Shown: positions 16,239 through 25,281, counted from the stretch's first letter. The stretch: DNA of 64,000 nucleotides from Streptococcus porcinus (GCF_900475415.1 NZ_LS483388.1:482001-546000), one strand, 5' to 3'. Program-made: numbers and translations. The notes: a model not told the origin generated them from the letters alone.

Positions 16239-18194
16239 ATGAATATCAGACAAATTAGCTTATTACGAGATTTGATTGCGCAAGATCAATTTGTGACAGC
16301 AGCTTACTATGCTCAAATGTTTAACGTTTCGACTAAGACAATTTATAAGGATATTAATTGCCTTAATCACGTATTAGTTCAACATCAGACTGTCATTGAA
16401 AGGAGACCGCATTTCGGTATTAAATTAGATATCAGTAAAAATGAAGGGCAGAGACTTCTAAGAAGCCTTCAGGAGTCTCGTTCACAGAACCAGAAAGCTT
16501 TTAGAGACAGTGTTGATTTTCGGGAACTTGAACTTATTAAGGAGTTAGGTTTTGGCGATTGTCAGATTGATATTTTGGATTTCGCATTGGACCACTTTAT
16601 TAGCGAAGCATCTGCTAAGCGGGACCTTGAGAAATTATTACCTTTGGCAAGTCACTATGGTGTTAGTTTTCAAAAGAAGCAGGGTAGGATAAGTTTAGAG
16701 GGTAAGGAGTCTGAGATTAGAAAGTTTTTACGACATACCATTGTTGAACGTGTGAAGAAGAAAGATGAAGAGTTATCTTTTCAGAATTTAGTTAAAGTTT
16801 TTAACCATTATGATGTGTTCTTAATTGAAGAACAGTTAACTCTCTTTGCGAGGCGATATCATTTTGAAGTTAGTGATATTTATAAATGGTATTTTATATT
16901 GGATGCTTGTATAGCTAATCAACGATTTCGTAAAGGTAAGTTAATCAACCGAATTAATATAAATGATTTTACCTCTGTTCAAGATTATGAAATGTATTTG
17001 TTAGCTACAGAATTTTTATCAGCTATTTTTGGCTTATCACATGACATTCTCCCACAAAATGAAATATTGGCTATGATGACTAGCTTAATTGCTACCGGAT
17101 ATATTCGTGATGGTCATTACCTGAATGAAACTTTTGATCAGGTGGTTTCCAACCTTGTAGGAGAAGTCAGCAGGCTTATCAATCTTGATTTAAGTGAAGA
17201 TAAGCATCTCAAAAGCATGTTATTAGTGCATATCCAACCTATGATTTATCGTTTAAAAAATAAGGTTCTTATTTCCAATCAAATGACTGAGGTTATCAAA
17301 GCTCAGTACAGTGTCTTATACCATTTAGTCTGGTTAGCTTCCAAGGACATTTCAAAACGGTTTAATGTTCATTTAAATGATGCTGAAATTTCGTTTCTAA
17401 CCATTCATTTTGAGGTAGCCATTGAAAGAAAATTAAAGCCTTTAAAAATATTTGTTATTTGTCCCCATCATTTAGCAACTTCAGAATTAATTATGGTTCA
17501 ACTACGTAAAATTATTTCACCCTTAGATATATTACAAGCTATTGAAATTAGTGATTTGAAAAAGCTAAAGTTGTCAGAAACAGACTTGGTCATCAGTTCA
17601 GTTGATATTTCAGATTTAAAGATTCCTTTTATTTTTGTTAGTAGTGTGATAACACCACAACAACTTCAGTTGATTCAAACTCAATATGCAAATTTCTCCC
17701 AAGGAAATTCACAGATGATATCTTATCTCCAAAATAATGACATGATTATTCAATCTATGATTCGTCATTTATTGGACGATGCTGTTTATCTCAGAAAATC
17801 TTTTAAATCAAAGACAGAATGTATTGATTATATGGTGTCATTTTCAGAACGTGACAATAAAGAAAATCCTAATTTTAAGAAATCAATAATAGAGCGTGAA
17901 ATTCTTGGTAATACCAGTGTTTATACAGGTATAGCTTTACCACATGCAAATCCAGAAGAGGTTAAAAAGTCTCAATTAGTCATTTTAACATTAGATAAAC
18001 CCATAAAATGGGGAACAAATTATATCAAAGTTGTGATGTTAATTGCTATTGAAAGTTCAGAAGTAACCCTGTATCGTGATGCCTTAATCAGTATCTATGC
18101 CAAAATTGATAGTAAAGCCTATATTGATGCTCTTTGGAACGCTGAGAGTCAGTCAAGTCTCGTTAAGGCTTTATTTAAGGACGTTACTTATTAA
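16239..18194 (+). CDS. PRD-containing PTS-linked transcriptional activator (LicR/MtlR type)
   Basis: 651-residue regulator. Order: N-terminal helix-turn-helix (about 1-60, VSTKTIYKDINCL), a first PRD (about 190-300), a second PRD (about 305-400), an EIIB-like domain with Cys408, and an EIIA domain with His569 in GIALPHA. There is no RNA-binding CAT domain, so it is a DNA-binding activator rather than an antiterminator. PRD2 keeps both phosphorylatable His (331 and 390). PRD1 appears to have lost them (Asp222 and a Ser in their places). An upstream in-frame ATG at 16209 is discarded because ATG 16239 has AGGAG. It heads the operon and probably activates it. Confidence 0.88.
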   Translation: MNIRQISLLRDLIAQDQFVTAAYYAQMFNVSTKTIYKDINCLNHVLVQHQTVIERRPHFGIKLDISKNEGQRLLRSLQESRSQNQKAFRDSVDFRELELIKELGFGDCQIDILDFALDHFISEASAKRDLEKLLPLASHYGVSFQKKQGRISLEGKESEIRKFLRHTIVERVKKKDEELSFQNLVKVFNHYDVFLIEEQLTLFARRYHFEVSDIYKWYFILDACIANQRFRKGKLINRININDFTSVQDYEMYLLATEFLSAIFGLSHDILPQNEILAMMTSLIATGYIRDGHYLNETFDQVVSNLVGEVSRLINLDLSEDKHLKSMLLVHIQPMIYRLKNKVLISNQMTEVIKAQYSVLYHLVWLASKDISKRFNVHLNDAEISFLTIHFEVAIERKLKPLKIFVICPHHLATSELIMVQLRKIISPLDILQAIEISDLKKLKLSETDLVISSVDISDLKIPFIFVSSVITPQQLQLIQTQYANFSQGNSQMISYLQNNDMIIQSMIRHLLDDAVYLRKSFKSKTECIDYMVSFSERDNKENPNFKKSIIEREILGNTSVYTGIALPHANPEEVKKSQLVILTLDKPIKWGTNYIKVVMLIAIESSEVTLYRDALISIYAKIDSKAYIDALWNAESQSSLVKALFKDVTY

Positions 18195-18212
18195 AATAAT
18201 GAAGGAGAATAT

Positions 18213-18695
18213 ATGAGTGATATTGTTTCACAATTAGTGCGTGAAGACTTGATCAATCTTCAGGTAAAAGCCAATGATAAATCTCAACTGCTAGAGATTC
18301 TTTCAGATGATCTTTATCAAAAAGGATATGTATTAGATAGTTTTAAAGAGGCTCTTATTAAACGAGAAAGAGAGTTTCCAACTGGCTTACAACTAGAAGA
18401 AATTGCAGTGGCGATTCCCCATACTTATGCTCAGCACATAAGAGCCCCATTTATATATATTAATCAGCTTGAGGCTCCGGTATCATTTATCCAAATGGGA
18501 ACTGACGAAGAAGAAGTTCAAGTTTCTTATGTCATTATCCTTGGTATTTCGAAGCCTCAAGAACAGACGGGACTTTTAGCCGAATTGATGGAAATTTTTG
18601 GAAATGCTGATTTTATCAATCAGATACAGATGGTAAATTCAAAAAAAGACTTGTATAACTTATTTAAAACTCAAACGATTATAGGAGGTTATTGA
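18213..18695 (+). CDS. PTS EIIA component, galactitol/fructose-type domain
   Basis: 160-residue cytoplasmic phosphocarrier with the PTS EIIA type 2 fold. The phospho-accepting His70 sits in AVAIPHT. It takes phosphate from HPr and passes it to the EIIB encoded next. Start ATG 18213 follows GAAGGAGA, and the EIIB gene starts 2 nt after the stop. It resembles GatA-type proteins, but the imported sugar cannot be deduced from this subunit. Part of the regulator-EIIA-EIIB-EIIC-aldolase operon. Confidence 0.9.
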   Translation: MSDIVSQLVREDLINLQVKANDKSQLLEILSDDLYQKGYVLDSFKEALIKREREFPTGLQLEEIAVAIPHTYAQHIRAPFIYINQLEAPVSFIQMGTDEEEVQVSYVIILGISKPQEQTGLLAELMEIFGNADFINQIQMVNSKKDLYNLFKTQTIIGGY

Positions 18696-18696
18696 A

Positions 18697-18975
18697 ATGA
18701 AACGTATAATTGTAGCTTGTGGTTCTGGTGTTGCAACCTCACAAACGGTAGCTTCAAAGGTCGGTCGGTTATTAAAAGAAGCAGGAGTAGCTTGTGAAAT
18801 TGAGGCAGTAGATATGAAATCATTAGACCAGTTTCTTAAAAATGCAGATGCATATATCTCGATAGTTAAACCTAAGAAAGATTATGGCATACCTGTTTTC
18901 AATGGCGTTGCTTTCCTAACGGGTATAGGGCAAAAAAAAGAGTTAGATAATATTATTGCTTTTATTAATCAATAG
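18697..18975 (+). CDS. PTS EIIB component, galactitol type
   Basis: 92-residue GatB-like protein. The phosphorylated Cys8 lies in the P-loop IIVACGSGVATSQ at the N-terminus. It transfers phosphate from EIIA to the sugar as it passes through EIIC. Ribosome binding site AGGAGG lies at the very end of the EIIA gene. Length is normal for free-standing GatB subunits. Sugar specificity is not determined by this protein alone. Confidence 0.9.
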   Translation: MKRIIVACGSGVATSQTVASKVGRLLKEAGVACEIEAVDMKSLDQFLKNADAYISIVKPKKDYGIPVFNGVAFLTGIGQKKELDNIIAFINQ

Positions 18976-18986
18976 AGGAGAAAACG

Positions 18987-20327
18987 ATGGATATCTTGAA
19001 AACTGTTATTCAGTATATTTTAGATTTAGGTGCGGCCGTATTTGTACCATTTCTGATGCTAATTGTTGGTCTCCTAATGAAGATGAAGTTTAGAGATGCA
19101 TTCACTTCTGCCTTAACCTTAGGGATTGCTTTTACAGGAATGGGAATACTTGTCAATTTTATTATGACAAGCATGGGCGCGGCTGCCAATGATCTCACTA
19201 AACATACTGGTCTGTCATTACCAGCAGTAGATATTGGTTGGCCGGGGGCGGCTTCAATTTCTTGGGCATGGCCTTATGCTTTCTTAATGTTTCCGCTACA
19301 ATTGGGGATCAATTTTCTAATGTTAATGACTAATCAGACGAAAACTTTAAACGTTGATTTATGGAACGTTTGGAATAAGATATTTACAGCTGTTATTGTT
19401 ACTTACTTTACAAATAATGTTTTCTTCGGTTTTTTAGCTGCTACTATTATTATCATCTTAGAACTCAAATTAGGAGATGCTTTTGCGCCAGAAGTGGAGC
19501 GTTTAACAGGCATTCCGGGTGTGACAGTTCCTCATTTTATTACCTTAATAGCGGTGCTGCTACACCCTATTGATGAACTATTGAAGAAAATTCCACTTCT
19601 TAACAAGCAGTTTGATGCGGATACGCTAAAGGAAAAAATAGGGGTATTTGGAGAAAATTCCGTTATGGGTGCAATTATCGGTCTTGCCTTAGGGATTGCA
19701 TCAGGAAATGGCTTGCAATATGCTTTAACATTGGCAGTTCAAGCAGCGACAGCCTTGACCCTTTTCCCGATGGTATCAAAACTTTTTTCACAGGCTCTGT
19801 CTCCTATCTCTGAAGCAGTTTCTGAATTTATGCGTGACAAGTTCCAAGATCGAGAAGTCTATATTGGCTTAGATTGGCCAATTCTAGGCGGACGGAATGA
19901 ACTTTGGGTTGCAGTTATTCTGACTATCCCATTTCTATTGATTGGTTCTATCACTTTGCCACACAATATTGTTTTACCATTTGCCGGTATTATTAATCTT
20001 TCATTTGTGGTGGGAGCATTATTGTTAACAAATGGAAATGTATTACGGATGATTATCCATGGGTTGATTTCGACACCACTCTTTTTATACGGTGCGACTT
20101 ATTTTACACCTTATATGACTCGCTTAGCTAGAGAAACAGGGACACTTGGGAAGGCCACTCATGGAATGGTCTCTTGGTCATCTTTTGAGGGACCAGATAT
20201 ACGTTATCTCTTAGCAACTATGTTCAGAGGAAACCTTATTTCAATAGTACTTTTTGGCCTATGGATTGCTTTATATATCTGGCTTTTGAAGGATCGTAAA
20301 ACTTATAACGATAGTATAGAGGTTTAA
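18987..20327 (+). CDS. PTS EIIC permease, galactitol type
   Basis: 446-residue integral membrane protein of the GatC family, with about ten hydrophobic segments. The first is residues about 14-35 (LGAAVFVPFLMLIVGLLM). The GatC-like signature regions around GWPGAASISWAWPYAF and the late WSSFEGPDIRYL loop are recognisable. It forms the sugar channel and works with the EIIA and EIIB encoded just before. Family members carry galactitol, but related ones carry other polyols or ketoses. The downstream aldolase suggests a substrate whose 1-phosphate is a ketose. Confidence 0.88.
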   Translation: MDILKTVIQYILDLGAAVFVPFLMLIVGLLMKMKFRDAFTSALTLGIAFTGMGILVNFIMTSMGAAANDLTKHTGLSLPAVDIGWPGAASISWAWPYAFLMFPLQLGINFLMLMTNQTKTLNVDLWNVWNKIFTAVIVTYFTNNVFFGFLAATIIIILELKLGDAFAPEVERLTGIPGVTVPHFITLIAVLLHPIDELLKKIPLLNKQFDADTLKEKIGVFGENSVMGAIIGLALGIASGNGLQYALTLAVQAATALTLFPMVSKLFSQALSPISEAVSEFMRDKFQDREVYIGLDWPILGGRNELWVAVILTIPFLLIGSITLPHNIVLPFAGIINLSFVVGALLLTNGNVLRMIIHGLISTPLFLYGATYFTPYMTRLARETGTLGKATHGMVSWSSFEGPDIRYLLATMFRGNLISIVLFGLWIALYIWLLKDRKTYNDSIEV

Positions 20328-20494
20328 GAGTAAAAAAGCATGGTCTTATTGTTTTATTCACCATAGCTTATTGACCTGATATTATGCTGCGCTAGCATTG
20401 AGTTTATCGGGTAACTTAGTCACAAGCTTATACTTAGTTATCAAAATAGAAGGCGAAGCTTCAGAATAAGAAACTCAAAAGAAAGGAAGTTTAC

Positions 20495-21328
20495 ATGAAG
20501 TATCCAGATTATATTGATGGTTTAATCACTTTAACTTATGACATGTGGAAAAAAGGTTGGGATGAGTATAATGGAGGAAATGTCAGTTATCGTTTAAAAG
20601 AATCAGAAGTAGCTAATTTGAGCGAAGATTTAGCACTTACAGATTATGTCACTTACCATGATGAGGTGGAAGTTGAGGTCATGGATATTCCCCAGAATAT
20701 GCAAGATCAATACTTGCTGATCTCCGCCTCTTGGAGTCATTTCCGTCATCTCAAAAATCAGCCAGCAAATGATTCTGGAATTATCCGATTAACAAAAAAA
20801 GGTTATATCAAAATTGCAGGTTTTAACGATGGAAAACGTCCAACAAGTGAAATTTTTATGCATATTCTCGCTCACTCCGCTCGCTTGGAGCAAGATGACA
20901 AGCAAAGAGTTGTCGTCCATAATCATGCAACTAATCTAGTGCTTTATTCACTATTAAATGACGTTAACAGTCGCAGTCTAACATTGGATTTATGGTCTGT
21001 GTTAACAGAATCAATTATTGTTTTTCCAGATGGCATCGCCGTATTACCGTGGGAAGTGCCAGGGACAAAACAAATTGGCATAGACACAGCAAGAGAATTA
21101 GCAAGACAACGCCTTGTTGTGTGGGCTAAGCATGGTGTCCTATCAACAGGAAGAGATTATCAAGATTGTTTTGGTTTAATTGAAACAGCTGACAAAGCAG
21201 CTAAGTTAGCTCTCAATTTACAAAAAATTAGCCAAAAGCCACTATCAGAATGCAATATCTTAAGCTTTAACAATTTAAAAGACATTTGCCAAGCTCTTGA
21301 AATAAAGGCTACTTATTTAGATGATTAA
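20495..21328 (+). CDS. Class II aldolase, rhamnulose-1-phosphate aldolase family
   Basis: 277 residues, like E. coli RhaD (274). The RhaD marks are all in place: GWDEYNGGN at 21-29, catalytic Glu119 in PTSE, zinc ligands His142, His144 (HNHATNL) and His213 (WAKHGV), and LPWEVPGT near 184-191. RhaD splits L-rhamnulose 1-phosphate into dihydroxyacetone phosphate and lactaldehyde. No rhamnose isomerase or rhamnulose kinase gene is nearby. The gene follows a PTS instead, so the enzyme may act on a ketose 1-phosphate made during uptake. A 168-bp gap with imperfect stems separates it from the EIIC gene. Confidence 0.82.
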   Translation: MKYPDYIDGLITLTYDMWKKGWDEYNGGNVSYRLKESEVANLSEDLALTDYVTYHDEVEVEVMDIPQNMQDQYLLISASWSHFRHLKNQPANDSGIIRLTKKGYIKIAGFNDGKRPTSEIFMHILAHSARLEQDDKQRVVVHNHATNLVLYSLLNDVNSRSLTLDLWSVLTESIIVFPDGIAVLPWEVPGTKQIGIDTARELARQRLVVWAKHGVLSTGRDYQDCFGLIETADKAAKLALNLQKISQKPLSECNILSFNNLKDICQALEIKATYLDD

Positions 21329-21342
21329 TAAAATATATTAAG

Positions 21343-21370
21343 AAACTTCTAGATAAACCTAGAAGTTTTT
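21343..21370 (+). terminator. Terminator of the PTS/aldolase operon
   Basis: Perfect 10-bp stem AAACTTCTAG/CTAGAAGTTT (21343-21352 with 21359-21368), loop ATAAAC, T tail. Near copy of the terminator at 16146-16174. Confidence 0.85.
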
Positions 21371-21451
21371 CAATTATAGAAATTTAGTAAAATAAAGACA
21401 AAACTTGACAAAATAATTAATAAGTTTACTCAGATAAATTATCAAAAACAG

Positions 21452-21480
21452 TTGACACACATATAGAAAACGGTTACAAT
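21452..21480 (+). promoter_or_regulatory. Promoter of the ribose operon
   Basis: Consensus TTGACA (21452-21457), 17-bp spacer, TACAAT (21475-21480). Confidence 0.85.
21464..21479 (+). promoter_or_regulatory. cre site (CcpA) in the ribose promoter
   Basis: TAGAAAACGGTTACAA matches the cre consensus at 15 of 16 positions and covers the spacer and -10. RbsR, a LacI-family protein, could also use it. Confidence 0.75.
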
Positions 21481-21484
21481 ATTT

Positions 21485-21504
21485 TTGTGAGAACGATTCC
21501 ACAA
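21485..21504. promoter_or_regulatory. Probable RbsR operator
   Basis: Interrupted palindrome TTGTG-N10-CACAA with a central CG, the form of LacI-family operators. Placed just downstream of the -10 of the ribose promoter and 23 nt before rbsR. Confidence 0.5.
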
Positions 21505-21526
21505 TTGAAAAAGGAAGGAGTATTTG

Positions 21527-22510
21527 ATGCCAACCATTAAAGAAGTTGCTGAAGAAGCTGGTGTTTCAAAATCAACAGTATCGCGCTATATTTCGAAAAA
21601 TGGGTATGTTTCAGATGCTGCTAGAGAAAAAATAAAAGAAGCAATTACCAAATTGCATTATAGCCCTAACGTCATTGCTCAATCCTTAAAAACCAACAGG
21701 AATCAATTAGTTGGTTTGCTATTACCAGATATTTCAAATCCTTTTTTTCCACGTTTAGCACGAGGGGCAGAAGTTTATTTAAAAGAAAAAGGTTACCGTG
21801 TGATGTTAGGTAATATTTCGGACAGTAAAACATTAGAAGAGGAATACCTGAATGTTTTATTACAAAATAGAGCAGCTGGCATTATTACCACACATGATTT
21901 CACAAAGGATCATCCTGAAATTGATATTCCTGTTGTAGTAGTGGACCGTGTCGATAAAGATAGTCGCTATGGCGTTTTTTCAGATAGCCAGGCTGGGGGT
22001 TACCTAGCAGCTGAAGTTATTTGGAAGGCTGGTACTAATAAAGTTTTACTAATAAGAGGACCATTGGATTTAGCTGACAATATAAATGAACGTTTCAAAG
22101 CTAGTTTAACTTTCTTGACTAGTAAGAAAGTTGACGTTCATATTTGTGATAGTAAAAGCTTTGACTTTGATGATATTCAATCAGAAGCAAAACATTATTT
22201 AGATCAGTTTGTAGGAATTGATAGTATTATCGCACCATCTGATATCCATGCTATTGCATATATTCACGAATTACATTCACGTGGTAGACGCATTCCTGAT
22301 GAAGTGCAAGTTATAGGATATGATGATATTTTAATGAGTCAGTTTATTTATCCCTCATTATCAACTATTCATCAAGCTTCTTATCGGATGGGTTACAATG
22401 CTGCAGAGCTAGTTTATAAAATTGCCAATCATTTGCCCATAGAAGAAGAACGCATTAAATTACCGGTTCATTATGTTGAACGAGAAACAGTTAGGAGGAA
22501 ATATGAGTAA
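21527..22510 (+). CDS. rbsR: Ribose operon repressor, LacI family
   Basis: 327-residue LacI-type repressor. The N-terminal helix-turn-helix is IKEVAEEAGVSKSTVSRYIS (residues 4-23), followed by the hinge helix and a periplasmic-binding-protein-like effector domain (about 60-327). The likely effector is ribose or a phosphorylated derivative. A TTG at 21524 lies in frame one codon upstream, but the ATG at 21527 has the better distance from AAGGAAGGAG. First gene of the operon. It overlaps rbsK by 8 nt, so the repressor is made together with the genes it controls. Confidence 0.93.
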   Translation: MPTIKEVAEEAGVSKSTVSRYISKNGYVSDAAREKIKEAITKLHYSPNVIAQSLKTNRNQLVGLLLPDISNPFFPRLARGAEVYLKEKGYRVMLGNISDSKTLEEEYLNVLLQNRAAGIITTHDFTKDHPEIDIPVVVVDRVDKDSRYGVFSDSQAGGYLAAEVIWKAGTNKVLLIRGPLDLADNINERFKASLTFLTSKKVDVHICDSKSFDFDDIQSEAKHYLDQFVGIDSIIAPSDIHAIAYIHELHSRGRRIPDEVQVIGYDDILMSQFIYPSLSTIHQASYRMGYNAAELVYKIANHLPIEEERIKLPVHYVERETVRRKYE

Positions 22511-23414
22511 AATTGTCATAATTGGAAGTATCTCAATGGATTTAGTCATGATGACAAATCGCATCGCAAAAGAGGGTGAAACCGTCTTTGGAGAATCTTT
22601 CTCAATGGTTCCTGGTGGAAAAGGAGCTAATCAGGCGGTAGCTGTCGGCCGACTCTCATCACCAAGTGATCAAATTTCAGTGTTAGGGGCGGTGGGAAAT
22701 GACTCATTTGGTCCAATTCTTTTAGAAAATCTCAAAGCTAATCATTTACGTGTAAACCATGTGGGAACGATCTCATCTTCTTCTGGAATTGCTCAAATTA
22801 CACTCTTTAATCATGATAATCGAATTATCTATTGCCCAGGTGCAAACGGACTAGTAGCTACTTCGAACTGGTCTGAGGAGTGGCAGCTGATAGCAGAAGC
22901 TGATCTTGTTATCTTACAAAATGAGATTCCACATCAGGCGAATATGGCAATTGTTCATTATTGTCATCAAAAGGGGGTAAAGGTTCTTTATAACCCCGCA
23001 CCAGCTAGAGAAACGGATTCAGAAATGATACCTTTTGTTGATTTTCTAACTCCAAATCAACATGAATGCCAGGCCTTGTTTCCAGATCAAGAGCTATCAG
23101 AAGCTTTGCAAAACTATCCTAACAAATTAATTGTTACCTTGGGTAAACAGGGAGCAACATATTTTGATGGTCAAGAAACTCAGGTGATTCCTGCTATAAA
23201 AACAGATGCTGTGGATACGACTGGAGCGGGTGACACCTTTAACGGTGCTTTTGGCTTAGCCATAACAAAACAACTTAGTATCACAGATGCTTTAAAATTT
23301 GCAACTTTAGCAGCACATCTCTCTGTTCAAAAATTTGGAGCGCAAGGTGGTATGCCAACGATAGAAGATATGAAAGGACATCCAGAATATGTTGAAAGAT
23401 GGGATTTTGAATAG
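22503..23414 (+). CDS. rbsK: Ribokinase
   Basis: Phosphorylates ribose to ribose 5-phosphate, which enters the pentose phosphate pathway. 303 residues, PfkB family. The N-terminal signature GGKGANQAVA (about residues 39-48) and the C-terminal DTTGAGDTFNGAF, containing the catalytic Asp and anion hole, are both present. Start ATG 22503 follows AGGAGG inside the end of rbsR. An upstream in-frame ATG at 22473 is ignored because the family N-terminus is MSKIVIIGSISMD. The 3' end overlaps rbsD by 26 nt. Confidence 0.95.
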   Translation: MSKIVIIGSISMDLVMMTNRIAKEGETVFGESFSMVPGGKGANQAVAVGRLSSPSDQISVLGAVGNDSFGPILLENLKANHLRVNHVGTISSSSGIAQITLFNHDNRIIYCPGANGLVATSNWSEEWQLIAEADLVILQNEIPHQANMAIVHYCHQKGVKVLYNPAPARETDSEMIPFVDFLTPNQHECQALFPDQELSEALQNYPNKLIVTLGKQGATYFDGQETQVIPAIKTDAVDTTGAGDTFNGAFGLAITKQLSITDALKFATLAAHLSVQKFGAQGGMPTIEDMKGHPEYVERWDFE

Positions 23415-23787
23415 TGATTTGGCCAAATTGGCTGCAGATTTGGGACATACGGATCGTGTTTGCATTGGCGATTTAGGTTTACCCGTGCCAGAAGGTGTCG
23501 CTAAAATTGATTTAGCCCTTAAACCGGGTTATCCGAGTTTTCAGGAAGTGTTGGATATCTATTTGGAGCATATTAAGGTTGAAAAAATTATCCTAGCAGA
23601 AGAAATCAAAAGCATTAATCCAGAACAGCTAGAGACTGTGTTAGCAAAGTTAGATGGTGGGGTTGAAGTCGAATATGTCAGCCATGAGGAGCTAAAGCTC
23701 TTGAACAAAGGGGTCAAGGCAATTATTCGAACCGGAGAAAACACGCCTTATTCCAATATTATCTTACAGTCAGGTGTAACCATTTAG
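23389..23787 (+). CDS. rbsD: D-ribose pyranase
   Basis: Converts the pyranose form of ribose to the furanose form that ribokinase prefers. 132 residues. The conserved N-terminus (MLKDGILNSDLAKLAADLGH), with the catalytic His20 in GHTD, is present, and the C-terminus ends in TGENTPYSNIIL with its conserved Tyr and Asn. It starts inside rbsK (26-nt overlap) with only a weak ribosome binding site, so its translation probably depends on rbsK translation. Confidence 0.93.
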   Translation: MLKDGILNSDLAKLAADLGHTDRVCIGDLGLPVPEGVAKIDLALKPGYPSFQEVLDIYLEHIKVEKIILAEEIKSINPEQLETVLAKLDGGVEVEYVSHEELKLLNKGVKAIIRTGENTPYSNIILQSGVTI

Positions 23788-23802
23788 AAAGGAACTCTCA
23801 TC

Positions 23803-25281
23803 ATGAAAGTTGAAATGAGGGATATTTCCAAATCATTTGGAAATAATAAGGTTTTAGAAAAGATTGATTTAGTGATAGAATCGGGTCAGATTCATGCATT
23901 AATGGGAGAAAATGGTGCTGGAAAATCAACTTTAATGAATATTTTGACTGGGCTATTCCCTGCAACGTCAGGTCAAATTTTTATTGATCATCATGAAAAA
24001 ACCTTTGCTAACCCACAAGAGGCAGAAAAATTTGGAATTTCGTTTATTCATCAAGAGATGAATACTTGGTCAGAAATGACGGTTCTGGAAAATCTTTTTC
24101 TTGGTCGAGAATTAAAAACAAAATTGGGTCTGTTAGACCAAAAAGCTATGCGAATCAAAGCAAATGAAGCTTTTGAGCGATTAGGTGTTAAGATTCCATT
24201 GAACAAAGCTATTGGTCAGTTATCTGTTGGTCAACAACAAATGATTGAAATTGCCAAATGTTTACTAACAAAAGTATCAATTCTTATTATGGATGAGCCG
24301 ACAGCTGCTTTGACGGATCGTGAAACAGAAAATCTCTTCCGAGTTATTAGGAGTTTAAAACAAGAAGGTGTAGGCATTATTTACATTTCTCATCGCATGG
24401 AAGAAATTTTTAAAATTACAGATTTAGTGACTGTTATGCGTGATGGTATTGTTGTTGATACAGTTGAAACAGTTAAAACTAACCCTCATGAGCTCGTACG
24501 TAAGATGGTTGGACGTGAACTTAATGATTTTTATCCTCAAAAAAATGCTGAAATTGGAGATATTGCCTTTGAGGTTAAAGACCTGAACAGTCAAGCATTT
24601 AAAAATGTTTCCTTTGCTGTTAGAAAAGGAGAGATTCTCGGATTCTCAGGTTTGATGGGAGCAGGACGAACAGAAGTTATGCGTAGCATCTTTGGTTTGG
24701 ATAAAAAAGAATCAGGTGCTATTTTGATCAATGGGCAAGAAGTAACAATTAATAATCCAGCACAAGCCATTGCAAAAGGAATTGGATTTCTGACAGAAGA
24801 TCGCAAAGATGAAGGTTTAATCCTTGATTTTTCAATAAAAGATAATATGACTCTACCAAGTTCTAAAGAATTTGTTAAAAATGGGCTATTTGATGAAAAA
24901 ACAAGTCGTACTTTTAGCCAACAATTGATTGACCGTTTCCGGATTAAATCTGGTAGTCCACAATTACCAGTTGGAAACTTATCAGGCGGAAATCAGCAGA
25001 AGGTTGTCCTAGCCAAGTGGATTGGAATTGCTCCTAAGGTTTTGATTTTAGATGAGCCAACACGAGGTGTTGATGTAGGTGCTAAAAGGGAAATTTATCA
25101 ACTTATGAATGAACTTGCTGAAAGAGGTGTTCCAATCATCATGGTGTCTTCAGATTTACCAGAAGTTCTGGGTGTCAGTGATCGCATTATTGTCATGCAT
25201 GAGGGTCGTATTACTGGACAATTAACTAAAGAAGAAGCAAGTCAAGAAAAAGTCATGCAACTAGCAACAGGAGGAGAATAA
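23803..25281 (+). CDS. rbsA: Ribose ABC transporter, tandem ATPase subunit
   Basis: 492-residue cytoplasmic ATPase with two fused ABC domains. N-terminal domain: Walker A GENGAGKST (about residues 36-44), signature LSVGQQQM, Walker B LIMDEPTAAL. C-terminal domain: degenerate Walker A (GLMGAGRTE), signature LSGGNQQKV, Walker B LILDEPTRGVD. This fused layout with a weak second Walker A is typical of RbsA/MglA proteins. It drives ribose import with RbsC and RbsB. Lies 15 nt after rbsD. Confidence 0.96.
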   Translation: MKVEMRDISKSFGNNKVLEKIDLVIESGQIHALMGENGAGKSTLMNILTGLFPATSGQIFIDHHEKTFANPQEAEKFGISFIHQEMNTWSEMTVLENLFLGRELKTKLGLLDQKAMRIKANEAFERLGVKIPLNKAIGQLSVGQQQMIEIAKCLLTKVSILIMDEPTAALTDRETENLFRVIRSLKQEGVGIIYISHRMEEIFKITDLVTVMRDGIVVDTVETVKTNPHELVRKMVGRELNDFYPQKNAEIGDIAFEVKDLNSQAFKNVSFAVRKGEILGFSGLMGAGRTEVMRSIFGLDKKESGAILINGQEVTINNPAQAIAKGIGFLTEDRKDEGLILDFSIKDNMTLPSSKEFVKNGLFDEKTSRTFSQQLIDRFRIKSGSPQLPVGNLSGGNQQKVVLAKWIGIAPKVLILDEPTRGVDVGAKREIYQLMNELAERGVPIIMVSSDLPEVLGVSDRIIVMHEGRITGQLTKEEASQEKVMQLATGGE

